Shown: positions 1 to 8,629, counted from the stretch's first letter. The stretch is DNA of 39,127 bases from Streptomyces mutomycini (GCF_001700505.1 NZ_MAPV01000145.1:1-39127); one strand, 5' to 3'. Program-made: numbers and translations. The notes: generated by a model not told the origin, from the letters alone.

Positions 1-1
1 G

Positions 2-1555
2 CGCCAGGCGGGCGTACGGTCGATCCGGGTGATCGAGAAGGGCGGGGACTTCGGCGGCACCTGGTACTGGAACCGGTATCCGGGCATCCACTGCGACATC
101 GACTCCTACACCTACATGCCTCTGCTGGAGGAGGTCGGCTACGTCCCGAAGTGGAAGTACGCCCCGGGCGAGGAGATCCGCGAACACGCGCAGGCCATCG
201 CGCGGCACTTCGGCCTGTACCGCGACGCCTGCTTCCAGACCGAGGCCACGGAACTGCGCTGGGACGACGGCGCGTCGGAGTGGACGGTCACCACGGACCG
301 CGGCGACCGCATCAGGGCCCGCTACGTGGTGGTGTCCAGCGGGACGCTCAGCCAGGCGAAGCTGCCCGGCATTCCTGGCATCGAGACCTTCGAGGGCCAC
401 ACCTTCCACACCAGCCGGTGGGACTACGCGTACACCGGAGGCGACCAGGACGGCGGCCTGGTGGGGCTCGCAGACAAGCGAGTGGCGCTCATCGGCACCG
501 GTGCCACGGCCGTCCAGGTCGTGCCGCACCTCGCAGCCGACGCGCTGCGGGTGCACGTGTTCCAGCGCACGCCCTCCTCGGTCGACGTCCGCGACAACCA
601 GCCCACCGACCCCGAGTGGGCGAAGTCGCTCCGGCCGGGCTGGCAGCGGCGGCGCATGGAGAACTTCCTCGAGGTCGTCACCGGCAAGGCGGCCGGCGAG
701 GACCTGGTGAACGACGCCTGGACCAGCACAGCCCGCCTGCAGGAGAAGCTGATCCCGACCGATGCGTACGCGGATGTTCCTGCCGAGGAGCGCGAACGGG
801 CGTACGAGATAGCCGACTTCCAGAAGATGAACGAGATCCGCGCCCGTGTGGACGCCCTCGTGGAGGACAGCGGGACGGCCGAGAAGCTCAAGCCGTGGTA
901 CCGCTACATGTGCAAGCGGCCCACGTTCAGCGACCACTACCTCCAGGCCTTCAACCGCCCCAACGTCACTCTCGTCGACACCGCGGACAGCCACGGGGTC
1001 GAACGCATCACCCGTAACTCCGTGGTGGTCGGTGGCGTCGAGTACGAGGTCGACTGCATCATCTTCGCCACCGGGTTCGAGGTCGGCATCTCCGGTGTGA
1101 TGTCGGGGAAGCTGCCGGTGTACGGGCGGGGCGGGGTGTCCCTGCTGGAGTCCTGGGCCGAGGGTCCGAAGACGCTCCACGGGTTCTACAGCCACGGCTT
1201 CCCGAACTTCTTCCAGCTGGGTCCGCTGCAGAACGCCAGCGCCGTCAACTACGTCCACATCCTCGACGAGCAGGCCACGCACGTCGCCGAGGTCGTCGCC
1301 GAGTCCGGCAGGCGCCGGGCCCGGCACATCGAGCCGACCGTCGAGGCGCAGGAGGAGTGGGTGGCCACGATCCGCCGGAAGGCTCCGAGCCTGCACGCGT
1401 TCCAGGCGGAGTGCACCCCCGGGTACTACAACAACGAGGGCAGGCCTCGGGCGCGCAGCGAGTCCTTCGGCGACGGTCCGGTCGCCTTCCACGAACTGCT
1501 GAGGAACTGGCGCGAGGGCGACGGCATGAACGACGTGCTGGCCGAGGCGGAGTAA
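2..1555 (+). CDS. Flavin-containing (Baeyer-Villiger type) monooxygenase, 5' end outside window
   Basis: This is the last 517 residues of an FAD/NADPH monooxygenase that would insert one oxygen atom next to a ketone or oxidise a related substrate. The reading frame is open to the window edge, so the start and the first GxGxxG FAD-binding loop lie upstream. Visible motifs are [11 protein letters not shown] near residue 22, the BVMO fingerprint [12 protein letters not shown] near residue 130 (it fits FxGxxxHxxxWD), the second dinucleotide-binding loop ALIGTGATA near residue 160, and the C-terminal FATGFE. Together these match cyclohexanone/phenylacetone monooxygenase-like proteins. The substrate cannot be told. 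An inverted repeat follows 24 bp after the stop, so the gene probably ends its transcript here. The next gene, an Lrp-type regulator on the same strand, is a candidate regulator, but only because it is close. Confidence 0.9.
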   Translation, partial: RQAGVRSIRVIEKGGDFGGTWYWNRYPGIHCDIDSYTYMPLLEEVGYVPKWKYAPGEEIREHAQAIARHFGLYRDACFQTEATELRWDDGASEWTVTTDRGDRIRARYVVVSSGTLSQAKLPGIPGIETFEGHTFHTSRWDYAYTGGDQDGGLVGLADKRVALIGTGATAVQVVPHLAADALRVHVFQRTPSSVDVRDNQPTDPEWAKSLRPGWQRRRMENFLEVVTGKAAGEDLVNDAWTSTARLQEKLIPTDAYADVPAEERERAYEIADFQKMNEIRARVDALVEDSGTAEKLKPWYRYMCKRPTFSDHYLQAFNRPNVTLVDTADSHGVERITRNSVVVGGVEYEVDCIIFATGFEVGISGVMSGKLPVYGRGGVSLLESWAEGPKTLHGFYSHGFPNFFQLGPLQNASAVNYVHILDEQATHVAEVVAESGRRRARHIEPTVEAQEEWVATIRRKAPSLHAFQAECTPGYYNNEGRPRARSESFGDGPVAFHELLRNWREGDGMNDVLAEAE

Positions 1556-1578
1556 AGGGACGAGCCGCCCCACCCCCG

Positions 1579-1618
1579 GACTCCTGACCGGCGGCGAGCA
1601 CGTGCCCGGTCAGGAGTC
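1579..1618 (+). terminator. Hairpin terminator after the monooxygenase
   Basis: GACTCCTGACCGG (1579-1591) pairs perfectly with CCGGTCAGGAGTC (1606-1618) across a 14-base loop, shortly after the monooxygenase stop. There is no T tract, which is common for actinobacterial terminators. Confidence 0.65.
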
Positions 1619-1705
1619 GGCGCGCCGTCCCCGGGGCGGACCTCGTCGCGCCGTTCTGGGTACAGTCGGGCGACGGATCACCGACCAGGAGGAGCACACC
1701 CGGAC

Positions 1706-2188
1706 ATGGCGGTGGACGCCCTCGACACCCGCATCCTGCGGCTGCTCATCGAGCAGCCGCGCACCAGTGTGCGCGAGTACGCGCGCATCCTCGGCGTCGC
1801 ACGCGGCACCCTTCAGGCCCGGCTGGACCGTCTGGAGCGGGACGGGGTGATCACGGGCACGGGCCCGGCCCTGTCGCCCGCAGCCCTGGGGCACCCCGTC
1901 CTGGCCTTCGTCCACCTGGAGGTCACCCAGGGGCATCTGGACGAGGTGGGCGACGCGCTCGCCGCCGTCCCGGAGATCATCGAGGTCTTCTCGACCACCG
2001 GGGGCGGCGACCTCCTGACCCGCGTAGTGGCCCGCGACAACGGGCATCTGGAGGACGTGATCCAGCAGTTGATCCAGCTTCCCGGCGTGGTCAGGACCCG
2101 GACCGAGGTGGCTCTGCGCGAACGTGTGGCGCACCGGGTCCTGCCTCTGGTCGAGGCGGTGGGCAGGGCGGTGGGCGGCGCCGGCTGA
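1706..2188 (+). CDS. Lrp/AsnC family transcriptional regulator
   Basis: This 160-residue protein has the size and two-part layout of the Lrp/AsnC family. The N-terminal helix-turn-helix runs from about residue 4 to 50 (LDTRILRLLIEQPRTSVREY, then GVARGTLQARLDRLERDGVI). The C-terminal alpha-beta ligand/oligomerisation domain runs from about 65 to 145 and includes FSTTGGGDLLTRVVARD. Such proteins bind amino acids or related small molecules and control nearby catabolic or transport genes. The start chosen is the ATG at 1706, with an AGGAGG-like site about 11 bases upstream; a GTG at 1712 is an alternative. The ligand and targets cannot be read from the sequence. Confidence 0.9.
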   Translation: MAVDALDTRILRLLIEQPRTSVREYARILGVARGTLQARLDRLERDGVITGTGPALSPAALGHPVLAFVHLEVTQGHLDEVGDALAAVPEIIEVFSTTGGGDLLTRVVARDNGHLEDVIQQLIQLPGVVRTRTEVALRERVAHRVLPLVEAVGRAVGGAG

Positions 2189-2242
2189 CTCCGGCTCGAG
2201 GCGGTGGGGACGGTGGCCGGTGCCGGCTGATCACCGTCGGGC

Positions 2243-2943
2243 ATGCTGGAGGCCATGAAGACCCCGCACCTCCCGGCACCGTCCGTCCTCTTCGACCTCG
2301 ACGGCACCCTCGTCGACAGCGAGCCGAACTACTACGAGGCGGGGCGCCGGCTCCTCGCCCGCTACGGTGTGCGGGACTTCAGCTGGGAGAACCACACCCG
2401 CTTCATCGGGATCGGTACCCGTGAGACCCTCACCGTCCTGCGCGAGAGTACGGGATAGCGGCGCCGGTCGACGAGCTGCTGGCAGGCAAGAACGCCCTCT
2501 ACCTGGAGCTCGCCGGGACGTCGACAGCCGCCTTCCCGGAGATGCGCGCCCTCGTCGAGCGGCTGCACGGGGACGGGGTGCCGATGGCCGTGGCGTCCGG
2601 GTCGTCCAGGGCGGCGATCGCGGCCACGCTCGAGGTCACGGGGCTGGACGCGTACCTGCCCCTCTTCGTCTCCGCGGAGGAGGTGGCGCACGGCAAGCCG
2701 GAGCCCGATGTGTTCCTGGAGGCGGCGCGGCGGCTCGGCGTCGCGCCGGACTCGTGCGTGGTCCTGGAGGATGCCGCCCCGGGCGTGCGGGCAGCGCATG
2801 CGGCGGGAATGCGCTGTGTGGCGGTCCCCGACACCGAAGCGACGGCGGACGGCCCGGTGTTCGGGCGGGCGGAGCTGCTGTTCCCGGGCGGGCAGGCCGA
2901 ATTCACCGCCGCGGCCGTGCTCGACTGGCTCGCCACCGGGTGA
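2243..2943 (+). pseudogene. HAD-family hydrolase (beta-phosphoglucomutase-like), broken by a frameshift
   Basis: Two adjacent frames together give one HAD phosphatase. The first (2243-2458) contains motif I, FDLDGTLVDSE, and runs to ETLTVLRESTG before a TAG at 2456. The second frame, readable from about 2449 to the TGA at 2941, begins EYGIAAPVDELLAGKN and continues with motif II (VASGSSRAAI), the motif III Lys (HGKPEPDVF) and motif IV (VLEDAAPGVRAA). The switch is from frame 2 to frame 1, as expected if one base was lost near the GAGAG at about 2444-2448. All catalytic motifs survive. This is therefore a recent mutation, a sequencing error, or less likely a programmed shift. No canonical slippery heptamer is evident. 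The start could be the ATG at 2243 or 2255; neither has a well-spaced ribosome site. Confidence 0.8.
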
Positions 2944-3134
2944 GAACAGGCCGGTCCGGCAAACCGATTGGCCGGATTCGGCATCCATGGCTCCGGCCGG
3001 GCGAGCGGAGGCCCGGGGGACGGATATCCTGATCAAGCCGCGCACCCCCACGCACCGTACCGAGGCGATGAGCCCGTTGAGGTCGCCGCCGCGGCTGTCG
3101 GAGCGGGCCACAAAATCGAGATTGGTGTGCACAG

Positions 3135-4358
3135 GTGCTGGTTGCTGGACGGTACCGGCTGATATCCCCCATCGGCCGTGGTGGTATGGGCGAGGTGTGG
3201 CGCGCCACGGACGAAGTGCTGGGGCGCGCCGTGGCGGTGAAGCTGCTGCTGGGCGACCAGGCCGATGCCTCGTCGACCGCGCGCTTCCGCCTGGAGGCGC
3301 AGACCGCGGCACGTCTGAGCCACCCTCACCTGGTGGCCGTGTTCGACTTCGGCTCCTGGGAGGACCGCTTCTATCTGGTGATGGAGCTGGTCGAGGGCAG
3401 GAGCCTCGGTGATCTGCTGGAGGCCCAGGAGACGGTCCATCCCGAGCAGGTCGCCCTGATCGCCGGCCAGGCCGCCGCAGGTCTGGCAGCGGCGCACCGC
3501 CAGGGCATCGTCCACCGCGACATCAAGCCCGGCAACCTGATGCTTGATGCCGACGGGTCCGTGAAGATCGGGGACTTCGGTATAGCCCAGTTCGTCGACG
3601 ACCCCTCGACGGCGCTGACCACGGCCGGCCACATCGTCGGTACGAGTCTGTATCTGGCGCCCGAGCGGGCCCTCGGGCGTACAGCCGACTCCGCGTCGGA
3701 CATGTACTCCCTCGGCTGTGTCATCTACCAGCTTCTGGCAGGGCAGCCGCCGTTCCGCTCGGACACGGCGACCGCGACGCTCTACCAGCACGTGGACACG
3801 CCTCCGGTGCCGGTCAGGCAGCGGGGCGTGGATGTCTCCCCCGCGTTCGATTCGTATCTGCTGGGCCTACTGGCGAAGCAGCCCGAGGACCGGCCGACCG
3901 CGCAGCAGGTGTCCGACTGGTTCCGTACGGACGCCTGGCGCGGGCGGCCCGAGCCACTGCCGCAGCACACACCGGCCCCCCAGCGTCCCGCTGCCCCGGC
4001 CGCCGCCTCACCGGCCCCGGCTCCGGGTTCCGTACCCGGCGCCGGGGGCGTGTCGACGTACCGGCTGCCGCAGGCCACCGGGCGCAGACGGGCCGCGCCC
4101 GCACCCCGGGCGTCCAGACCGGCCTCGACGCGCCGGATCAGCACAGGTGAGGCCATCCGCCGCCGCCCCCGCGTGGCGAGCGCCGTGGCCGGAGCGATCG
4201 CCTTCCTCGCGGCGGTGTATCTGGGCACGGTCCTCTTCGCACCGGACACCGGAGCGGCGGACACACCGGATCCGGGCCCCTCCCCGACGGCCGGGCTCGA
4301 ATCGCCCGCGCCGGGCGGGTCCGTGCCCGATCCCGGTCAGGACGACGAGGACGACTGA
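3135..4358 (+). CDS. Membrane-anchored Ser/Thr protein kinase (Hanks type)
   Basis: This 407-residue protein begins with a complete kinase domain (about 5-270): the glycine loop IGRGGMGEVW, the VAIK-type Lys in AVAVKLLL, the catalytic loop HRDIKPGN, the DFG motif in KIGDFGIAQF and the APE motif in YLAPERA. A Pro/Ala-rich linker follows, then a single predicted membrane helix near residue 350 (VAGAIAFLAAVYLGTVLF) and a short acidic, Pro-rich outer tail. There is no PASTA or other sensor domain, so the input signal is unknown. The GTG at 3135 is the only start in this frame after upstream stops. It leaves just four residues before the conserved GRYRLI, which is slightly short for the family. 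The stop is 9 bp from the stop of the convergent aldo/keto reductase gene. Confidence 0.93.
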   Translation: MLVAGRYRLISPIGRGGMGEVWRATDEVLGRAVAVKLLLGDQADASSTARFRLEAQTAARLSHPHLVAVFDFGSWEDRFYLVMELVEGRSLGDLLEAQETVHPEQVALIAGQAAAGLAAAHRQGIVHRDIKPGNLMLDADGSVKIGDFGIAQFVDDPSTALTTAGHIVGTSLYLAPERALGRTADSASDMYSLGCVIYQLLAGQPPFRSDTATATLYQHVDTPPVPVRQRGVDVSPAFDSYLLGLLAKQPEDRPTAQQVSDWFRTDAWRGRPEPLPQHTPAPQRPAAPAAASPAPAPGSVPGAGGVSTYRLPQATGRRRAAPAPRASRPASTRRISTGEAIRRRPRVASAVAGAIAFLAAVYLGTVLFAPDTGAADTPDPGPSPTAGLESPAPGGSVPDPGQDDEDD

Positions 4359-4367
4359 GCCCTCGGC

Positions 4368-5351
4368 TCACCAGCGCGGGTGGACCTCCGCGCGGATCCG
4401 GCGGTCGTACAGGTCGCGCACCGCGTCCAGGGTCCTCTGCGAGAGCGGCGGGAGTGCGGCGGCCGACGCGTTCACGCGGGCCTGCTCCGTCGAACGCGCA
4501 CCGGGGATGACGCTGGTGACACCGGGCTGCTGGATGATCCAGCGCAGCGCGGTCTGCGCCGGGGTGGCACCTTCCGGAGCGAGCCCGGCGAACTCCGCGG
4601 CGGCGGCCACACCGGTCGCGTAGTCGACTCCGGAGAACGTCTCGCCCTGGTCGAACGCCTCGCCGTGTCGGTTGTACGTGCGGTGGTCCTCGGGAGCGAA
4701 GACCGTGTCCGCGGTGTACCTGCCGGACAGCAGCCCCGAGGCGAGCGGGACACGCGCGATGATGCCGACGCCGGCTTCGACGGCGGCCGGGAGCACGTCG
4801 TCGAGCGGCTTGAGGCGGAACGGGTTGAGGATGATCTGGACACTGGCGACGCCGGGCCTGGCGATGGCCGTGAGTGCCTCGGCACACGTTTCGACGCTCA
4901 CGGCGTAGGCGGCGATCCGCTGCTCGGCGACCAGCGTGTCGAGGGCGTCGTACACGGCGTCCGAGGAGTAGACGGCCGTGGGCGGGCAGTGCAGCTGCAC
5001 GAGGTCGAGGGTGTCGACGCCGAGGTTGGTGCGCGAGCGGTCGTTCCAGGTGCGGAAGTTGTCCAGTACGTAGTTCTCCGGAAGCTGTTCCGCACGCCGG
5101 CCCATCTTGGTGGCGACGAGGATGCCGGCGTCCGGGCGGTCCTTCAGATAGCGGCCGATGAGCTGTTCGCTGCGGCCGTCGCCGTACACGTCGGCGGTGT
5201 CGAAGAAGGTGACTCCCGCCTCGACGGCGGCGTCGAGGACGCCGAAGGCGTCCGCCTCCCGCACCTCACCCCAGTCCCCGCCCAGCTGCCAGGTGCCCTG
5301 TCCTACGACCGATACGTCACGGCCGGTCCTGCCGAGTGTGCGCTGCTCCAT
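4368..5351 (-). CDS. Aldo/keto reductase
   Basis: This predicted NAD(P)H-dependent oxidoreductase of about 327 residues has the TIM-barrel signature of the aldo/keto reductase superfamily. The catalytic tetrad can be read: Asp and Tyr in FFDTADVYGDGRSEQLIG, Lys in VATKMGRR and His in LVQLHCPP. The C-terminal cofactor segment VTSVIPGARSTEQARVNASA is typical. The frame is open to 5375, but I chose the ATG at 5351 because family members usually start at the equivalent of MEQRTLGRTG and because the GH16 terminator hairpin occupies 5376-5403. The physiological substrate is not evident, and neither neighbour suggests one. Confidence 0.9.
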   Translation of the reverse strand: MEQRTLGRTGRDVSVVGQGTWQLGGDWGEVREADAFGVLDAAVEAGVTFFDTADVYGDGRSEQLIGRYLKDRPDAGILVATKMGRRAEQLPENYVLDNFRTWNDRSRTNLGVDTLDLVQLHCPPTAVYSSDAVYDALDTLVAEQRIAAYAVSVETCAEALTAIARPGVASVQIILNPFRLKPLDDVLPAAVEAGVGIIARVPLASGLLSGRYTADTVFAPEDHRTYNRHGEAFDQGETFSGVDYATGVAAAAEFAGLAPEGATPAQTALRWIIQQPGVTSVIPGARSTEQARVNASAAALPPLSQRTLDAVRDLYDRRIRAEVHPRW

Positions 5352-5375
5352 ACGGATCATGCTACGTCGGCGCAC

Positions 5376-5403
5376 GGGACCGGCGGCGTGGGCCGCCGGT
5401 CCC
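5376..5403 (-). terminator. Hairpin terminator after the GH16 gene
   Basis: GGGACCGGCGGC (5376-5387) and GCCGCCGGTCCC (5392-5403) form a perfect 12-bp stem with a 4-base loop. It lies 8 bp beyond the GH16 stop and just upstream of the aldo/keto reductase. Confidence 0.75.
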
Positions 5404-5411
5404 GCCCGGAG

Positions 5412-6332
5412 TCAGTCGCCGGTGGTCACGCGCACGTAGTCGACGACGAGCTGTTGCGGGAAGCTGGTGCTGCCGTCCGGGTCGCCGGGCCAGTAGCCGC
5501 CGACGGCGAGGTTGAGGATGAGGAAGAACGGCTTGTCGAACACCCAGGCGTTGCCGTTGAGGTCCGCGGGTGTCCTTCGCTGGTAGACGGTGCCGTCGAC
5601 GGACCAGGTGACGGAGTCGGGGGCCCAGTCCACCGCGAAGGTGTGGAAGTCGTCGGCGAAGGCGGCTCCGCCGGGGAGGGTGTAGCCGGCGCCGATGCCA
5701 CCCGAGCCGGAGTAGCCGGGGCCGTGCAGGGTGCCGTGGACGGTGCCTGGTTCGAAGCCGACGTTCTCCATGATGTCGATCTCACCGCTGTTGGGCCAGC
5801 CGACGCTTCCGATGTCGGCGCCGAGCATCCAGAAGGCGGGCCATATGCCCTGTCCGCGCGGGATCTTCATCCGGCTCTCGACGTGTCCGTACGTCGCGGT
5901 GAACTTGCCGGAGGTGTTGAGGCGGGAGGAGGTGTACTCGCAGGTGCCGTACCAGCACTGGTAGTTGCCGGGGTTCTCCTTGCGCGCGGTGATGACGAGG
6001 TTGCCCTGGCCGTCGAGTGCGGCGTTGTCGTTTCCGGCCGTGTAGTACTGACGCTCGTGGTTGTTGACGTTGTCGCCGGTCTCCGTCAGCCATTTCCCGC
6101 CGTCGACGGCGGAGCCCGCGGGCCCGTCGAACTCGTCGGCGAAGGCAACGGCCGCCGTACGCGAAGCCGTGGAGGACGCAGCCGTGTGGGGGTCGGGTGC
6201 GGCCGAGGCTCCGGCGGGCAGCGCGGTCATGACCACGGAGCAGCAGAGCAGGGAGAGGGCGGCGTACAGCGTCGCGCGGCGCCTCTTCGAGGCACGGGGC
6301 ACGGCGGGGTGGGGGGAAGGCACAGTCACCAC
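5412..6332 (-). CDS. Secreted GH16 endo-beta-glucanase
   Basis: This 306-residue secreted enzyme probably hydrolyses beta-1,3 or mixed-linkage beta-glucans (laminarin, lichenan or fungal wall glucan). A basic N-region (SKRRRATLY) and hydrophobic stretch end in an ALPAGASA-AP signal peptidase site near residue 45. The catalytic module starts at FADEFDG. The GH16 active-site motif EIDIMEN, with nucleophile Glu, Asp and acid/base Glu, is intact near residue 183, preceded by IWPAFWMLG. There is no carbohydrate-binding module, and the chain ends right after the last beta-strand (LVVDYVRVTTGD). The start is a GTG at 6332 with only a weak ribosome site; the second GTG codon is equally possible. A short palindrome at 6356-6369 lies in its promoter region. 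No CebR box is present, unlike the GH74 gene in this window. Confidence 0.93.
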   Translation of the reverse strand: MVTVPSPHPAVPRASKRRRATLYAALSLLCCSVVMTALPAGASAAPDPHTAASSTASRTAAVAFADEFDGPAGSAVDGGKWLTETGDNVNNHERQYYTAGNDNAALDGQGNLVITARKENPGNYQCWYGTCEYTSSRLNTSGKFTATYGHVESRMKIPRGQGIWPAFWMLGADIGSVGWPNSGEIDIMENVGFEPGTVHGTLHGPGYSGSGGIGAGYTLPGGAAFADDFHTFAVDWAPDSVTWSVDGTVYQRRTPADLNGNAWVFDKPFFLILNLAVGGYWPGDPDGSTSFPQQLVVDYVRVTTGD

Positions 6333-6355
6333 ATCATTTCTGTGGGGAGATGAAA

Positions 6356-6369
6356 GTCATGTGCATGAC
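6356..6369. promoter_or_regulatory. Short palindrome in the GH16 promoter region
   Basis: GTCATG-TG-CATGAC is an inverted repeat 24 bp upstream of the GH16 start. Its place suggests an operator. No matching regulator is recognised, and a 6-bp arm can arise by chance. Confidence 0.3.
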
Positions 6370-6461
6370 AGATAGCGCCGAGAGGTGAACACGTGACGCG
6401 CCCGCCCCAGGCGTATCTTTCAACTCTTGATTTAAGGCAGTGGCCCGAGGTCCGTCAAGGA

Positions 6462-6477
6462 TCTGGTCCAGACCGGG
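6462..6477. promoter_or_regulatory. Possible DasR-responsive element
   Basis: The stretch around TGGTCCAGACC agrees with the DasR (GlcNAc-responsive GntR regulator) consensus ACTGGTCTAGACCAGT at 12 of 16 positions by my alignment. It lies 42 bp before the start of the small secreted protein and about 130 bp from the divergent GH16 start, so it could act on either gene. This is a match by eye only. Confidence 0.3.
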
Positions 6478-6519
6478 CGGGTACGGGTAGAAGTCACCGC
6501 AGCGGGGAACGGACAACTC

Positions 6520-7044
6520 ATGCGCATCCGTATCGAAGCCGTCCTTCCCGCAGCCCTGGTCCTGTCCTTCGCCCTGACGGCTCCGGCCGGCGCGACGGCC
6601 TCCTCCTCCCCCGCGCCGGCCCTTCCCACTTGCAGGGAAAGCGGCCTGGAGGTCGCCGCAGCCGCCTCGGACCGGCCGGCAACAGTGCGGATCAGCGTGA
6701 CCAACAACGGGCGGCAGGCCTGCGCAGTCGACCGCATCCCCACGGTCGTCTTCGGTGATCTGGACGGCCCCGCACTGCCGGTGCCCGACGGCGAGAGCGG
6801 TCCCTACCGGGTGCCGGCCGGTGGCTCCGTCCACGCGGTGGTGCGCACCCTGGACCCCGCGGCCACGGAGCTTCGTGTGGTGGACCGACTGACGGTCGCC
6901 GGGGACCCCGCGCACCGCGGGCGGACCTTCGACGCCGCCTCGCTGGGGGCGCCGGACGGGATCCGGGTCTGGGAGCCGGTGACGACCTGGTGGCACCGTT
7001 CGAGCGCGGCGGCCGACGCGGCACTCGACCGGTACACCGGCTGA
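6520..7044 (+). CDS. Small secreted protein, DUF4232-like
   Basis: This 174-residue protein has a clear Sec signal peptide (MRIRIEAVLPAALVLSFALT, then a PAGATA site near residue 27). The mature part resembles the DUF4232 family of actinobacterial secreted or lipoprotein domains: an early Cys in LPTCRESGLEV, a VRISVTNNGRQACAVD strand-turn with a second Cys that could form a disulfide, and GPYRVPAGGSVHAVVRT. There is no lipobox, so it is probably released or wall-associated. The ATG at 6520 follows AGCGGGGAACGGAC, a weak ribosome site. The function of the family is not established. A DasR-like site lies upstream. Confidence 0.75.
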   Translation: MRIRIEAVLPAALVLSFALTAPAGATASSSPAPALPTCRESGLEVAAAASDRPATVRISVTNNGRQACAVDRIPTVVFGDLDGPALPVPDGESGPYRVPAGGSVHAVVRTLDPAATELRVVDRLTVAGDPAHRGRTFDAASLGAPDGIRVWEPVTTWWHRSSAAADAALDRYTG

Positions 7045-7191
7045 CCGGCCTCTCCGCGCGGCCCGCACACCGCCTCCGCCATGCGTCGCGCGCCCGGCGG
7101 CGGCACAGTGGAGACATGGGCTGTGCGGGGCTCGCGCGGCCTCGGGCGGGCAGGCGTGCATCGTCCGGCCGCACCGGCGGAAGGATCAGTC

Positions 7192-7746
7192 GTGGACAGC
7201 GAGAGCACACGGCGTTTCGTGGTGCAGATCCACGACGCCCGGCGTATGCATTTCGACTTCCGACTCGAGGTCGACGGCGTCCTGAAGTCCTGGGCCGTTC
7301 CGCGTGGCCCGTCGGACAATCCGAGCGACAAACGGCTGGCGGTGCCGACGGAGGACCATCCTCTGACCTATCGCGAGTTCGAGGGCGTCATCCCGCGGGA
7401 CGAGCAGGGAAGCGGCACCGTGATCGTCTGGGACCAGGGCACCTACAGCCCGACCAGCCACGACCTCGCGGGCGCACCCGTCCCCTTCGCCGAGTCCCTG
7501 GAGCGCGGACACGCCACGTTCCGCCTCGACGGGACCAAGCTGCACGGCGAGTTCGCGCTCACCCGCTTCCACGTCGACGACGAGGACGGGGCCCGCAGCC
7601 CGGAGGCCTGGCTGCTGATCAAGGCCAACGACCGGCAGGCGGTCCACGACCGGCCCGGTACCCCCGACCCCTACCACGCCCGCTCGGCCCGCACCGGCCG
7701 CACGCTGCACCAGGTCGCCGTGGCGGAGCGGGAGAAGGCCCACTGA
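7192..7746 (+). CDS. Stand-alone 3'-phosphoesterase domain protein, LigD type
   Basis: This 184-residue protein is the phosphoesterase module normally found at the N-terminus of DNA ligase D, which removes 3'-phosphates and 3'-ribonucleotides at breaks during non-homologous end joining. Conserved stretches are FVVQIHDARRMHFDFRLEVD (with the active-site His and Asp/Arg), LKSWAVPRGPS, LAVPTEDHPL and FEGVIP. The tail is an LLIKAND-like strand. The frame opens at 7081, but I chose the GTG at 7192 because GGAAGGA lies 6 bases before it and the domain begins six codons later. No ligase, polymerase or Ku gene is in the window. A strong terminator follows. Confidence 0.88.
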   Translation: MDSESTRRFVVQIHDARRMHFDFRLEVDGVLKSWAVPRGPSDNPSDKRLAVPTEDHPLTYREFEGVIPRDEQGSGTVIVWDQGTYSPTSHDLAGAPVPFAESLERGHATFRLDGTKLHGEFALTRFHVDDEDGARSPEAWLLIKANDRQAVHDRPGTPDPYHARSARTGRTLHQVAVAEREKAH

Positions 7747-7770
7747 GGACGCACACCGAGACCGGCCTGC

Positions 7771-7802
7771 CGTAGGGGCGGCGCCGTGGCGCCGCCCCTA
7801 CG
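7771..7802. terminator. Bidirectional terminator between LigD-type gene and sortase
   Basis: CGTAGGGGCGGCGCC (7771-7785) and GGCGCCGCCCCTACG (7788-7802) are perfect complements, giving about 14 bp of stem with a tight 4-base loop. It sits between two convergent genes and can serve both. Confidence 0.85.
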
Positions 7803-7819
7803 AGCGGGCAGGGACTGCC

Positions 7820-8515
7820 TCAGGTGTTCTTGGTGGCGGCCAGGTGGGCGAACACCACCACGTTGTCCTCGTAGTCCTTCTTCTTCTTGTCGTAGACGCC
7901 GCCGCAGGTGATCAGCCGAAGCTGAGCGGTGCCGTTGTCCGCGTACACGCGCTTGCTCGGGAATTCCGCCTTGCTGAACGTCTCGACCTCATCGACCTTG
8001 AACGTGGCGACGGCGCCGTCCTTGCGGGTGATATCCACCGTGCTGCCCGCCTTGAGCGTGCTGAGGAGCAGGAACACGGCGGGGCCGGTCTTGGTGTCGA
8101 CGTGCCCGGCGACCACCGAGGTGCCGGGCTCACCGGGAGTGGCGCCGTCCTTGAACCAGCCCGCCAGATTCGGGTCGTTCGCGGGCGGCGCGTCCAACTG
8201 CCCCGAGGAGCCGATCGACAGGGGCGTGAAGGGGGCGTCGACCGCGATCGACTTGATCGAGATCCGCTCGGGCTCGGACCGGGGCAGCTCACGCGGAGCG
8301 GTGGACGCGGGCGCCGACGGGGCGGGCGAGGCGGGAGCCGAGGTCGCGGGGAGGGACACCACGGCGGGGGCCGGCGGGACTCCCGCCGACGCGTCGAAGG
8401 AGTTGTAGACGAGGAGGAAGCCCAGCCCCACCGCCGCGACGGGCCACAGCAGGGAACGGCCGAGGGCAGGGGAGGCGGAGTCGGGTTCGGACGGCTGCGG
8501 GTCGGCCATGCTCAT
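7820..8515 (-). CDS. Sortase, actinobacterial class E/F-like
   Basis: This is a membrane-bound transpeptidase of about 231 residues. It has a short cytoplasmic N-terminus, one membrane helix (LLWPVAAVGLGFLLVYNSF), a Pro/Ala/Ser-rich spacer and a sortase beta-barrel from about residue 95. The catalytic His is in VVAGHVDT and the catalytic Cys in LRLITCGGVYD. The basic residue after the Cys is not obvious: the stretch DKKKKDYEDN has no Arg. I chose the ATG at 8515 (MSMADP) because AAAGG lies just upstream; the frame is open to 8608. The gene immediately upstream on the same strand encodes a repeat protein with a C-terminal anchor, so the two are probably one transcript of enzyme and substrate. 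The sortase class is assigned by eye only. Confidence 0.88.
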   Translation of the reverse strand: MSMADPQPSEPDSASPALGRSLLWPVAAVGLGFLLVYNSFDASAGVPPAPAVVSLPATSAPASPAPSAPASTAPRELPRSEPERISIKSIAVDAPFTPLSIGSSGQLDAPPANDPNLAGWFKDGATPGEPGTSVVAGHVDTKTGPAVFLLLSTLKAGSTVDITRKDGAVATFKVDEVETFSKAEFPSKRVYADNGTAQLRLITCGGVYDKKKKDYEDNVVVFAHLAATKNT

Positions 8516-8629
8516 GCTGCCTTTCGCGTACGAGAGGGACGGACGGCTGTACGGGGAAAATCGGCGCGGCCACCGCCCGGAAACGGACGGCGGCCACGAC
8601 ACGGTCATTCAGCGGTGCTGGGACGCCGG

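Noticed and set aside
2440..2460. Programmed -1 frameshift in the HAD gene
   Set aside because: I saw no slippery heptamer or downstream pseudoknot, and a one-base loss explains the change more simply.
4380..6353. 657-codon plus-strand open frame
   Set aside because: It runs antisense through both the aldo/keto reductase and GH16 genes, with no recognisable domain.
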